A stretch of 64,000 bases of DNA from Trileptium ribeirensis (GCA_030248225.1 JASANE010009845.1:1-64000); one strand, 5' to 3'; counted from the first letter of the stretch, positions 36,082 to 48,200 are shown. The notes: generated by a model not told the origin, from the letters alone. Numbers and translations are program-made.

Positions 36082-38719
36082 GTTAGTAACAGTGCACAAT
36101 GGTACCAGGGAAATTTTACATATGGTTTGGTCCTTTTTCCTCTGCAGTATCTACTTGTTGCGATATTTTAGATGGCAAAAGCGTTATAATGATAGGGACA
36201 CACTCATGTCCCTATAATTAAAGTAAAAGAAGAGATGTTACTCTAAGAGCGATCAAATTAATTAATCCGCAAATCGTGTACAGTAATCAATGGTTTAACT
36301 AATCTAAAGGATTAAATATAAAATCAAAGTTACAGCTTATAACTAGGATAATCACTTTTAGAGTCAGTCTGGCGGTACTTTTCTTTGACTACCAGGAGCA
36401 GGTTTTACTTTGACCCAAATATGCATAAACTCGCTTCAATGGTTTAAGGGTCGTGCATTTTATTTAACAAAAAGTATCTATCTCATATGTGCTGATAGAA
36501 AGTGGGGGGTTCCCAATATAAGGGTCGGATTCTCCCAAGCAAAATTCTACCCTTGCTCCGATGAACGGTCAGCACCCCTACTCCCCGCCGAGTGCATCTG
36601 CCCCCCAAAACCGACGGACCTTCGACACCTATTATTTAACCGTAGCAAATAATTGTCCAAATTCATTCTGTAACACCGAGTCTCGCTTCCAGTTTGTTTA
36701 CTTATTTCGTCCAATTTACAGGCGCAGCGTTAATGTAGGTTTCACAGAATATTGAGTGCAAAAAGTGGGCAGTTTTGTCTTTAACAGCCATTTGCCAGAA
36801 ACTAAAATCTCTAATGGACGGTTATATGATATTTTAGTTTCTTGGAAACGGCTGCTACATATTTTTGCCTATAATGACTGCTTGTTTGATATTTAAATCT
36901 CTAACAGGTATCTGTAGGAGAGGACACCACTATCAAACTGGAATGGTATTATTATTATTTTAGATTTTAATCTGTGCTCGAATTTTTTAGTAAGAGGGAT
37001 TATCGAGTGTACTTCCGCCTGTACAAGGTCATTTCCTATGAACAAATACAGACCTAAATGGTTTAATTTGCAACCTAGATAAAACCTATAATAGCAAGAA
37101 CGGGCTGATTTTAACCGGAAACCAGTTGTTAATTGACCCATGTTCCAAGCAGTAGGAAGTATATGCATAATATTGTATTTGGGGACTTGAAAATTTAAAT
37201 GCTCCCATTAGCAAGAATTTAAACAAATACCTTGATACGTTGCCAAATTATCAGAGTTACAACGAAATTTCACGAATTACATTGTAAATGTAGTAAAAAA
37301 TAGCATGTGATTTATTTCAATAATTATTATTTAACACGCGGAAATTTCGATTTCTGATTTTCTCATTTGGCATTGTATCCTATTTAATGCAGAATCCATC
37401 AAAAGTTGTGAATGAATCTTATGTGACGCCTATTCGTACCTAAAATATTACTTATCATGCAAGCATGTTAATTTTGAGTGAAGTAATTAAAGGGTTGAAA
37501 CCGGCATTTTTCTTGAGTTTCCGTCTGCTATTGCCTAATATAACGATAGCATTATATGGTTATTTCCTGTACATAGGCCTGCATACACAGAGAATAACAT
37601 ATTTACCGTGGTATCCAGCTTGATAGGTCCCTGGTTGTATTAAAATCAAGTATACAATAAATTCGGGTGCGTTCCGAGGATTTTTGTGTTTTGCTTTGCC
37701 TTAGTTTACTTCATACTATGACGTGCTTGGTAACAGAGATCTGGCTGATAATATACCTGGATTTGGCGGACACCATTTCCACAAGGGAGGGGCATGATAA
37801 AATTTGCTGTTGACCTTGTCCTAGTTCCGCCACTGATTATTACCTTTTTGAGTAAATAATTATTAAGTTATAAGGAAAGAAGTGTTAGTGCAGCATACGC
37901 CTTATGTTCATTGTTCTGAAGGAAATATCCAATACAATATGTTCTAAAACTATAAACACACATATGTACTGCTTTTTCGCAAAATTCCGACAACCTCAAT
38001 TTCAAAAGCTGGCTATTATTGCATAATTCTCAGCAAATATTATAATGATCTAGTAATTAATGTTATGTTGTAGTTGTAACGATTAGGTACGCGATTAAGC
38101 CGGCAAGTGAACTAACGGTTTTATGATTTATAATCTTAGCTGAGGACCGAACTGTCTACTAATATCAGATAAGTATACAATGTCACAATTATATTGCAAC
38201 ATATGCCATATTAACTTCTTCTTAAAAACAATGTCGATTGTGCCGTCTAAATATACTTGCTATTTAGTTTTACTGACGTATATTTCTATTTCAACAAGGC
38301 GTTTTACAACGTACGCAGCACTATGGCTATTTTACAAATATTGTAAATTGATCTGGTTATAGTACTCACATCCAAGCGTGGAAAGTGATCGTAAGACGAT
38401 AAAACCATTCTAAAGTCTAAATAATACTCATTTTAGACAGGACATGGCATGCATTATGCGTTCTCCTTTAATGTTTATTTTTCAGTTTTCAAGTTTTAGC
38501 TAGGTATTCAAATGGAACGGTGCTTTAAAATATCATGGCACTCGATAAGTATGAATAAATTGCGGTATCTCCGCCGCTGCGCAGTTAGCCCTCGGAATGC
38601 TGTTCTGTGCCAGCATACAACTACTTATAGCGATTGGATGCGGTCAAACTTGTTAATGACTAAAAATGAGAGCCATACGCGTTAAAATGGTGTTTTTAAT
38701 TGTGTTATTTTTATTTTAG
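36082..38719 (+). other. Intron of the LRR-Ig gene
   Basis: A 2638-bp intron, donor GTTAGT and acceptor TTTTATTTTAG. It contains a hairpin at 36786-36853 (inverted AGAAACTAAAAT) and dispersed-repeat copy B (37240-37620). No nested gene is supported. Confidence 0.8.
37240..37620 (+). repeat. Old dispersed repeat, copy B
   Basis: Aligns with copies A (4366-4705) and C (44190-45240) through AATTATCAGAGTTACAAC, TGTGACGCCTA, CAAGCATGTTA and GTCTGCTATTGCCTAA. It is diverged, non-coding and lies inside the intron of the LRR-Ig gene. It carries no MITE at the site occupied in copy C. Confidence 0.5.
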
Positions 38720-40988
38720 GCAATTAAATGCCCTTCAAACCTTGAGCTTAACTGAAAATCCATGGAAATGTGACTGCCACCTTCGGCCGTTTATCAATTG
38801 GATGTACTACAATTCCGATGTTAGCAGTGGTAGCCGGCTATCCACAGCTTCCTCTTCGTCGGCTTCTTTCGGTGACCTTCCTGTAGTTCTGAATGAATAC
38901 CAAACAAGAAGGCGTTTCTTTACTAAGCCGCCACGTTGCAGTCTGCCACCGAAATCAGCCTACAAGTCCTGGCTAGCATTTAGACCCGACGAATTTGCAT
39001 GTTCACCTCGGATTCTTGCTACCCACGGTGCGAATAGCGGATCACCTGTTCTTGTTGCACCCGGTGGGCGTATGGCGCTAACGTGCGATGCCTGTGGAGA
39101 TCCGATCCCAACACTACAATGGGAATTTCGAAGCGCTTCGGCAGAACCTGAGGCAGAACGAATAGTGCTTACCAAAAATTCACCAAATTTAATTATTCTT
39201 CTCGACCACTCCCCAGCGTCAGCGGTGTCATCTGGATCTTCGCCAAATGACATTGTCAAAAATAATGGTAGTTCATCGACAAAAATGCCAACAGTCAATA
39301 GTCGCCTTATCATACCGGCTGTTGGACAGGAAGAAATCGGGCAGTATCACTGTCTCGCGACAAATAGTCAGGGGCAGGCGTACATTGTCTATCAAGTGCA
39401 ACTGTCCGGTTCACCAACGGAGCCAACTCTAGGCGGTTCACATATTAGTCCAGTTTCGGTTTCGTATGGCAACGCGCTATCTGATTTGTTTAGTAGTCAG
39501 GAATTTTTACTCGTATTTGCAACAGCCGGTGGGGTTTCGCTTGGCATCATTGTGCTTTTAAGCTTATTGTTATGTATCCGCAAAGGAACCCGGTCACGTT
39601 GTCACCGACGTCGTCACGGCTACAGGCTTGCTTCTACTAACGATCAAGATCCTAGCTATGCGATTAATGGTCAAACAAAATTATACAACAGTCATATAAA
39701 CAGCAAAGGGTCGTCAAATGGACATCACGCTAAATGCGCCAATGGAAGTCGAGTACATGGGCAGAACGGAAAAATTTGTGGTAACGGATTTCGGCATAAT
39801 CTGGCAACAAATGGCACCGTGGGTACACATGATGGGACGCTATTAAATGCGAAAGTAACAAGTCGACCGGCTGTCCAATTTGCGATATCTACACCAGATC
39901 CGGACTCTGATGATTGTCAATATTCCGATGATGATTTAAATTTAGACGACAATCAAGATGATAACGACAATTCTTGGGGTTCGACAAGCCAGCTCCAAAG
40001 TGCTGCACTTCGAAGGGAAAAAGAAATACATATTCAACAGACGTCAAGGCCACTATCGACTGGTAGACCCCCTAAGTCCAATTGCTACGAAACCGCAAAT
40101 GAAAGTGAGGCAACAACGGTAATAACAACAATTTCAGCGAGCATTGGTGGTTCTAAGGATCAGCTGAACCAACAAGAGTCAATGCAGTATCAAGTTTCAC
40201 CAAGCAAAAACTATAAATATTTAGCCTACAGAGAGAATAATAACTGTGCCGAGAAAACGGGAGTTCATCGAACGTGTCCGATCAATATTTACACTCCACA
40301 ACATGACGACAGTGGATTTGTAGACAACGTTGTTGAACACAATTCATCGTCTAACGGAGGGGTCTCCCTTAACAGCCGTCTGCTTGTCCCTGCTACTTCT
40401 GGCCCTAAGGTACGAAACACTAGTAGTTGTAGCAACGACAATTCAAGCAACCAACGAACAAGTTTAACCACCTTCTATTCAGGTAGCGTCAGCAGAAACT
40501 GTGTTCGACCTGCCCAAGCGACCTCAACAAAAATATGCTATCCGCAGTCGAACTCCGGAACTGAATGTATGGCAACTAACACGGGTCAAGTAAAAAATAT
40601 AAAGCATCAACGACCTCATTCCCATGTAATCACTACTGCTGCTCAAACGGGCGCAACGGATCGAAATAGCTTTACAATGAATAGCCAAATGCAGCAACAG
40701 CGGCACGATACTCAGGCACCGGCGATGTTTTCCAGCGTCGTTTTACCTCGTCAATCGAACGTTGACAGTAATGATTGCAACGGAATTAGCAGTAAGCAAT
40801 TCTCAAGCCGAAATAGCTACAACTACGGTTCTGGCGTTTCCGAAAACGCTAGTAGTACATTGCCAAGAGTTTTCGATGCTGTGCCAACATATGGTGCCAC
40901 AACAATGCCGATAACAAATGTCCACGAAAAAAATAGCCGGACTGTAAGGCTCAATCGAAACACTTCACTTCGAGAAACTGCTTTATGA
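38720..40988 (+). CDS. Kekkon-like LRR-Ig membrane protein, exon 2
   Basis: Completes a 1000-residue protein with TGA at 40986-40988. In order: the last LRR, an LRRCT cap (NPWKCDC; C262, C264, C318, C339), one Ig domain (C367, W379, GQYHC with C456), a transmembrane helix (about 508-530), a basic stop-transfer stretch (RKGTRSRCHRRR) and a cytoplasmic tail of about 470 residues. The tail is Asn/Ser/Thr-rich with an acidic patch (DPDSDDCQYSDDDLNLDD). The final residues ETAL match a class I PDZ ligand. LRRCT followed by a single Ig and a long tail is typical of insect Kekkon proteins; the FRPDEFAC ending of the LRRCT supports this. Ser-rich insertions lengthen both the LRRCT (C264-C318) and the Ig loop. 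The likely role is cell-surface signalling or adhesion. LINGO or LRIG kinship is the alternative. Confidence 0.9.
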
Positions 40989-41039
40989 AAACAAACAACA
41001 AACGAACAAACATCGATTTAAGAATGATTTTCTACATAT

Positions 41040-41165
41040 TATGAAAAATAGGGCAAATGGGCAAAATTAGAAGAAATTGAGGATAATGAGGGAAATAATT
41101 AATTATCGCGCTGCCGCACCTCCGCCGCAAACCTGACCCCTCCTCTCAACATCTACCCCCTTAAA
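41040..41165 (+). repeat. Dispersed repeat, GGGCAAAATT units plus C-rich block
   Basis: AATAGGGCAAATGGGCAAAATT and AAGAAATTGAGG run into a C-rich block (CGCACCTCCGCCGC), as in the islands at 3230-3440 (minus) and 59157-59340. It lies in the probable 3' UTR or downstream flank of the LRR-Ig gene. Confidence 0.45.
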
Positions 41166-41430
41166 AGCCGATGGACAGTGGAACCGTATGTAAATGAGTT
41201 TAATATTTTATCAATTTTCAGATGAGTCTTAAATCAATTCACTTACTAAAACATTCCTCACCTGGCTTATATACACTCGCAACCATGAATATTAAAAAGT
41301 ACTACACAATATACAACCAGCTTTTAAGCTGTATTATAATTATTATTAAAATTTAACTATTGTGAAACAATAGTGTATATATTTATTGTTGGATTACATA
41401 CAACAAGAATAATGAGTTAAAAAAATTCAT

Positions 41431-41436
41431 AATAAA
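41431..41436 (+). terminator. Candidate polyadenylation signal
   Basis: AATAAA about 440 bases after the LRR-Ig stop codon, in very A-rich sequence, so chance occurrence is likely. Another AATAAA lies about 20 bases further on. The true cleavage site is not determinable from the sequence. Confidence 0.3.
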
Positions 41437-41841
41437 ATGTACCAACAAAAATAAATCTGCAACATAAGAAATATATACCATAAGCTAAAATAAAAAAACA
41501 TCACAATCAAAATATCAGCAATGATAACAAGAATTACAATAAATGTGCAGAGTGTAACTGTGTTTGATTATGTGTATGAAAAATGTAACAGTAATGAATT
41601 ATATCGTACAGTGATGGATGTAGAAATAGCAGAAATACCAAACAAAAGCTGCTTTGTCGCTAGTACCTGTGTCAACAGCAAGATTAAAAGATTAAATTCA
41701 ACTCCAAGGTAACCAAGTCAAAAGATTAAATTCCACTCCAAGGCAACCTAGTCTAAACGATTTATTACATTTCCACGATCAATTAATCTAATGCCGACAC
41801 GTCACCAACGTAAGAACAGTTTTTCTTACTTCGTTTGCCGG

Positions 41842-42635
41842 TGTCGCGGATTATTTTCCCCCCGCGGTATTTTTCCCCTTACCGGCTGTTGTATTTCTTT
41901 CCCGTGGTATTGTTTCCGCTCTCGATCGACCGTAAGATAGACGGCTGTAGTGTTTTCCCCGTATTATTTCTTCCCCGTGGTATTTTGTCCCGTTATTGGC
42001 GATTAAATCATTGATTCCGCATTGTTAAAAGCACTAAAGCAAATCTGAGTTTATCTGAATATTTATCCAGGTGGCCTGAAGTGTGGGCTATTAAGGTGAA
42101 AACTGCTTCAACGGTTCGCCAGTGTGTCCTTGATCTGGTACATCGCTACGGTGTCATGGAAATTCGGCAGACTGATCATGGATCTGAGTTCTGCAACAAC
42201 TTGAATGCAGAGCTGTGCAAATCCCTGCACATCGAACGCGCAAGTGTCAACAGCGTATCACCCGCAATCGATATCCTTCAAAAAGCTCAAGCTCAGCGAG
42301 TCTCGGAAATGCAAGAGAAGGTCACTAGGCTGGGGAAAGATGCAGTTTCTTCAATAGGAAAGTCTCAGGAATTGCTGAAAAAGGCTTATTATTCCAAACA
42401 CCAGGAGGAAATTTAGTTTTCAGAACCTCAGATTTGCTTTAGTGCTTTTAGCAAGGCGGAATCAATGATTTAATCACCAATGACGGGAAAAAATACCACG
42501 GGGAAGAAATAGTACGGGGAAAAATACCACAGCCGTCTATCTTACGGTGGATCGTGAGGGGAAATAATACCACGGGGATGAAATACCACAACCGGTAAGG
42601 AGGAAAAATATCGCGGGGAAAAATAATCCTCCACA
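41842..42635 (+). mobile_element. Ginger-like DNA transposon, internally deleted
   Basis: A 794-bp element has inverted termini of about 208 bp (41842-42049 and 42427-42635). They start TGTCGCGGATTATTTTCCCC and end ...AATAATCCTCCACA. The termini are built from sub-repeats of the type TTTTCCCCGTGGTATT. Likely 4-bp target duplication: CCGG at 41838-41841 and CCGA at 42636-42639, one mismatch. Between the arms lies a fragment of retrovirus-type integrase. TG...CA ends, long terminal inverted repeats, a short duplication and a gypsy-like integrase together fit the Ginger group of DNA transposons. An unrelated inverted-repeat element that captured an integrase piece is the alternative. Confidence 0.75.
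42057..42416 (+). pseudogene. Integrase fragment inside the Ginger-like element
   Basis: About 120 codons, open to TAA at 42414-42416 and with no ATG at the homologous start. YLSRWPEVWAI and the central TDHGSEFCNN motif match the rve integrase core around the second catalytic aspartate. The first catalytic aspartate, the glutamate region and the usual HPQTNG-type motif are absent. Sequence after IERASVN jumps to a Lys/Gln-rich helix (LLKKAYYSKHQEEI) that resembles the region far downstream in such polyproteins. This indicates an internal deletion joining two separated parts. It cannot be an active enzyme. It sits almost flush between the inverted termini, so the deletions left a minimal core. 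No repair is attempted here. Confidence 0.75.
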
Positions 42636-42639
42636 CCGA

Positions 42640-43151
42640 ACGAACCAGAAATCAACAAGACATTTATTATCTATAAAACATAATAAATTGTAAGACAGAT
42701 GACGATAGTGGCGTGCCTAAATGACTGCAACGGCAGAAAATCGAACTGAGATGCAAGACCCAAAATGGTTATTACCAAGAGGTGCAAATTAGTTTACATA
42801 TGATCAGGTTTGGCTGCTTATAAATGTTTGTTGCAATTAAAACCTGTTTTACCAATATTAAAGATATTTCTGATTGTATCCAATTCCAGATCCAGTTTTA
42901 TGCAGCTAAACGGCCATCATCGGTACGTAATGTGTTCAGCATCGCCGGGTTTTTGTTCCAACTGTAGTGCTGATTCCCATATTTCCAACGCTTTAAGGTT
43001 CTAATATCGTTTAACGTTATAAAAATAACCAATCGGTTCCCTGTGAATGCACCATACTTTTTTCGAAAGTATAAAATCAATAATTTCCGCGTCTATTCTT
43101 TAACGCAGAGCCACAAATTTTTGACACAGCGTTCTAACGCAAATGATAGAA
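42640..43151. other. Spacer, nothing recognised
   Basis: About 0.5 kb of AT-rich DNA between two mobile elements; no gene or RNA signature. Confidence 0.5.
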
Positions 43152-43154
43152 TAA

Positions 43155-43662
43155 TGCTGCGTTCACGTTATAATGTCCCCGCTGTTTAGAACTTTTGACC
43201 CCCTTTATACCGTATAGACAGACAGGATGACATCCATACTATAAATCAATTGCCAAGGGTGTACCACACACCCCTAGATACTAGATTTTTCCTTGACAGT
43301 GTCGCACACACCCTTAGCTACCAAATTGGCGCGAATTAACTACAACGGACACCGTCTGTAGCTAATGGTGTTCATTAGTAAACTGTTCTGTGTAGTTTTT
43401 TCTAAAAATAGACACTTGTGATATTAGTATCTAGCCCATATGAACATTGCTCAAATAATTCTGAACACTGTCAATAAAACTGTCAGAAGACACGGTGTGC
43501 CTCACACTGTCGAGAAGTTGTAATACGCGTAACTAGCTACCTTTGAATAAGTTTATTAAAAACATGGGGGTGTCTAAGATACCCTGCTGTCAACAGTGTG
43601 CCTGACACTGTGTGGTGTACATAGGTTCCAAACGTTGGGGACAATATAACGTGAACGCCGCA
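43155..43662. mobile_element. MITE family H2a, copy 2 (PIF/Harbinger-like)
   Basis: A 508-bp element starts TGCTGCGTTCACGTTATAAT and ends with the near-inverse ATATAACGTGAACGCCGCA. It is flanked by TAA at 43152-43154 and 43663-43665. It is homologous along its length to 21976-22470 and has terminal inverted repeats of about 35 bp. Internal GTGTC/GACAC inverted motifs are numerous. There is no coding capacity. Confidence 0.88.
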
Positions 43663-44189
43663 TAAGACCATGGTAGAAGTCCGTTCCTGCGGCCTAAATC
43701 AAAGTAATTGAAACGGAACGAAAAAGCGATCGAAGTTTCCACTGAGGGCGCTAGGGGAAAAGATTGTGAAAAAAAATTTTTTGTATGTTTTTGTCACGCA
43801 TCTTTGGGCGGATGGGATTCCACAAATTTTTTATTTAATAGCAAAAGTGATGGGAATGTGCTATTTAGCAGAACGTGAACATCCCCGACCCTATCTTTGG
43901 GGTGAAATTGGCAAAAAACAGGTTTTTAAGGGTTCTGTGCAAATTTGGCCATACGGGCACTAGCGTTGCGCTGGCCCTTTCTTGCGACGCAGGTACTATC
44001 TCGAAAAACCGAAGCCACCGACGGAATCAGAACATCAAGGTAAATGATAATATCGAAAACAGGCTGATATCAACATGAATCTTGGTCTTGCTGGACCCCG
44101 AACGGGCAGAGACATATGCATAATAATGTAGTTAGAAACAGACAGCTTAGAAAATATTTTAGACAAATGCATGATCTGTTGCTGAATCA

Positions 44190-45240
44190 TTAGAGTTACG
44201 ACAAATTTCTACTAATTGGGATATAACATGAATATTTAACTTGCAAATACCAGCTACGTGATCGATTTTGATACTTTTTAATAAAACATCGGATAATACA
44301 TTCGATGTTGTATCCCACTTAAGATAGAACCTATCACAGTCTGGCAATAATTTTTACGTGATGCCTGACTTTGCTTACAACATAATGCATCGTTTACCTT
44401 AAGATGTGTGTGGCAGGGTCGGATCTTGTCATTGTCTGCCGCCGCTCTAAAACCATGCCTAGCTAGCCGCGATTAGCCAGTGTGTCATATCTTGGGCCGA
44501 GCCAGACCCTACAAATGTATTAGTTAATAGTAAAGCGATGCTGATAAATTATCACAAGAGCTGGAATCGGCTCTAAAAGCCAGAAATATATGTTTACAAT
44601 GGAAAATTGCGAAAAAGTGAAAATCGGTGACACATATGGTCATATATTCGTAACACATCCTTTTGGTTGGAATAGCATAATTTTGATATACGAAAGAGCG
44701 CGTTTTACATTGCTACTAGGTTGGCTTGTAAAAGGCGCTTAAACAAAAATTTTAAAAATAGCTATATTTACGTATCTATTTTACCTGCATTAATGAGTCT
44801 TGCTTTAATTACCACTAATCTAGCCTTTATTGGGCCTAGAGCTAAACATTCACTAAGCAACACGATGTGCTAAACCGAATGTTATAAATATTTTTTCAGT
44901 AGTCCGTCCCGGCTATCGAACCCAGAGACATAGCCACTCCCGCCTAGTACAGACATACTACATAGCTTAGTTATTTTTTTATGAAGAACCTGATGTTGGC
45001 TGTTCCTTTTAATTACGAGCCGGAATTGGCTCTGTGACAGAATTCGGCCCTAGGTGCACACATCTTAATATAAACGATGAACAACGTAGTATGCGTGCAT
45101 GTTCATCTTTGAGCGAGGGAATTTTTCGGTTAAAACATGCATTTTGCTGAATTATTGTCTGCTATTACTTAAAGTAAACCCAAAGGTAGAAATATTTTTT
45201 CTACCACGTCATTGTGTTTGATTTCATTAATATCTTAGTA
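44190..45240 (+). repeat. Old dispersed repeat, copy C, interrupted by a MITE
   Basis: Flanks of the MITE at 44386-45081 rejoin to match copies A and B. GCTGAATCATTAGAGTTACGAC and GTGATGCCT lie on the left; GTAGTATGCGTGCATGTT and GTCTGCTATTACTTAA lie on the right. This shows the repeat is older than the MITE insertion. Confidence 0.6.
44386..45081. mobile_element. MITE family H1, copy 2, nested (PIF/Harbinger-like)
   Basis: A 696-bp element is homologous end to end with 12878-13559. It starts TGCATCGTTTACCTTAAGAT and ends ...CACATCTTAATATAAACGAT plus three bases. The left target duplication is TAA (44383-44385); the right is CAA (45082-45084), probably TAA with one mutation. Related unoccupied sequence at 4585-4600 reads CCTACAACACAGTATGCG, which supports insertion into an older repeat. 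Confidence 0.85.
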
Positions 45241-48200
45241 GCGATGAGGTATCAAACATAAATTTTATGAGTGCGCACACAGTGCATATTTAATTATTCA
45301 CGAGGAAAAGTTGTACTGCTTGTAAAATTGTACTGTTAGTCACCGATGATGGTATCCAAGAGATAATTGCATCCATTCTTTCTGTTAATTTTTTGCAAAA
45401 ATTTCGTAGCTACGTTTTTACAAATAATTTTACAAATTCACATCAGTTAAAACTAAACCCAGTTACCTATATAGATTGCTTCAGGTATATATACAATGCC
45501 TTTAATTGTTGAACTGAATTGAACATTTTCGGAAAAATACATAAAAACTTGTGTTAATACTAACATAAAGTATATAAAAGCGAAATAGGTTATTCTGTGG
45601 GTGACGTCAATTTTCAACCGTGAAAATGATTGTGGTGCAACAATGGATTGTAAACATAGTTACAGTTGGATACTAAATATGCACAATAAAGTTATTACAA
45701 CATGTATAGCACCGGAACCTGACGTGACTAAGTTTTTACTTATGATGAGGTTAAGACATCGAATAAAATTAGGCACATTTGGGGGTATATACACCAGTTA
45801 GCGAGCAGGGATCGTACACTCTCATTTTCAGACGAACATAATAAACTCAAACTAAGTTCTTTTGGTTTGAGAGACTAAGGTGTGTTTTAATTTAGTTGAT
45901 ATCTACGCAATATAAGGTTTTATGGTTTTTATACAAAATTGTGAAAAATTAAAATATTAAAAACTATATATATCTACAGTTATACTTACCACTATGGAAT
46001 AGCGTTTTTTCGAACAATAAAAGCGAAAAACTAATATCAATTTTAAGCAAAAATGAAACCAAAAGTGGATTTGTTCATTCTCAAGTTAAAAATGGATGCC
46101 GTTGAAATATTCAGAATGCGTTTAGATGCGTGATATATTGCAATAACACAACTGCCAGTTGAATAGGCGTTTCAGTCATTTTTCAACTGGTCAAAACCCG
46201 TCTGCCCGGGACGCGCAATCTCAGTCTTCAGGCCAAAGTTTTCGGAACACTTGCATGTGGTAAGTCATAGATTAAGCTAAGCAAAGGTCAATGAATAAAA
46301 GTGTATATTAGTATTTATACAGATAGTTAAACTATGTTTTGACACTATGCAATCCGCTCTAAGCTGGCATTTTTTAGCACTAAGAGTATTAATATACTTA
46401 ACGCTACCTACATGCTAACCTTGAGATAAGTACTGATGAAAATATACATTGGTGAGTTACTGTAAAAGATAGAGATGTTGGGCGCTGTGCATTCGCTCTG
46501 TCCTTAATTATCTGTTAAATTATTATTTTACTAAAAAATCGGAATAACCACATGAATGTCCATCTTTTGGGGATTGGATTAATTTTCTTCCAAGTTATTT
46601 TTCAAGGATTTGTAATAGAAGGTGCAACAGGCATCTCAGTCCAGCGTAGCTTCTTTGTGCTACGGCTCATGGCGGTGGTTTTCTTTCTGAAGTGATAAGG
46701 TATATATATATGACAACAAATGGTTGGACGTTATTTGGTTTGTTTTTTGGTGGGAATATTTAATTTCATGTGGTGTTTGATTTTTTGACCTGAGACATTG
46801 TACAACCATTCCTGGACGAATTCTCCAATGTGCAATACCTTGAATTTATACTGCATATGTATATATGCATTTATATATAACACCATTTTTCAAATTATAC
46901 CTGTATACCGTTGAAAAATACTGTAAATAAACAAAATCACTAGTATATGATCTGAAATTATAAGTTCAGTTATCAGAATACTGCAGGCTATACTTGTACG
47001 AAAATAATTGGCAAAAAGATACAAATCTCAGATCAAAAGTTCGATGTCGATCACCGAGCAACTAACATTTTTTGACAAGAAAGGATTGACCTGTACCGTT
47101 TTTGTCTACATTTTCAGTGTTTGCTTTTTATGACAAGATTTATTTAAAGATTATCTAATAATTCTAATCTCGTTTGAGATTACTTATTTCTGATAATAAA
47201 TGGTATGTTTTTTTAAATTACGTTTCACAAAGAAATAGAACTCATTTCTGTTCTAACAATGACAAAAATTTATTTCGTGGTAATTATGCAAGTATTATGA
47301 AAGAAACAAGATACAGTTATCAGTTATCGCGGCGATACAATCGAACTCACTGTTCGAAAAAAAACTTACTAAAAATCGCATATGAAATAATTGAAAACAT
47401 GAAACTTGCGACAGTTATCTGTGAAACGATTTACCAAATTGTAGTTATTCTGCATAGAGTTTGCATTCAACGACTGATACTACCTGATTTTTATTGCGCT
47501 TTGCTTTTTTAGTAACTTGCCCTATAAAATATTTATTTAAAATGTGGGTTATTCTGTGTCCAGGCATTTAGTATTCATGATGTTAATCGAGAAAGGATGA
47601 GCAAATTTTCAGTTCTAACTGTTTTGGCACGGTTTGTATGCAGAGACGACTGTGTGTTTATTGAGTTCAATCTTTGAGAGTTTTTAGTACACTGTTTCAT
47701 AATATTTGTGAGTTGGGCATATTAATTTCCGTAACTGGGTCTTGGCTCAAATATGACAAAACTTGCGATGAAAGCTTAACGCAAACCACATAGCCCGGTC
47801 ATGGTAGTAACCAAGCGTGACCCATTTACGGTAATTTCCCCGTGACAAAGTCACCATTCAAATTAACCAATGCGTAATCATTGTGCAAAGCCGCAAAAGA
47901 AGCGGTGTTGACAAATTGTGCTATATTAAACAGAAACCACTGCTTGACCGGCCACTGTTGTAGACGAATTAAAATTGCATATTTCTGTCACGTCTTAGCC
48001 AAAAACTAAAGTCCTGCACAAACAGGTGTTTAAGGGACATGTAAGCCACGTGTATGTTCCTCGAAGTTGTTTTGTTATTTTGAAGTTGCTTGTCAAATGT
48101 TTTTGTCATCATTTGAATTCGTTTGAATTCGAGTTGCATGCAGCTTGAAAGTATATGTTTGACCTTAAAACCTATCACAGAAATAAAACGTACTACTTCC

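Noticed and set aside
38960..39313. 117-codon minus-strand frame
   Set aside because: Shadow of the LRR-Ig exon 2 coding sequence.
47174..47512. 112-codon plus-strand frame
   Set aside because: Non-ATG start, no domain and no splice partners; chance-sized.
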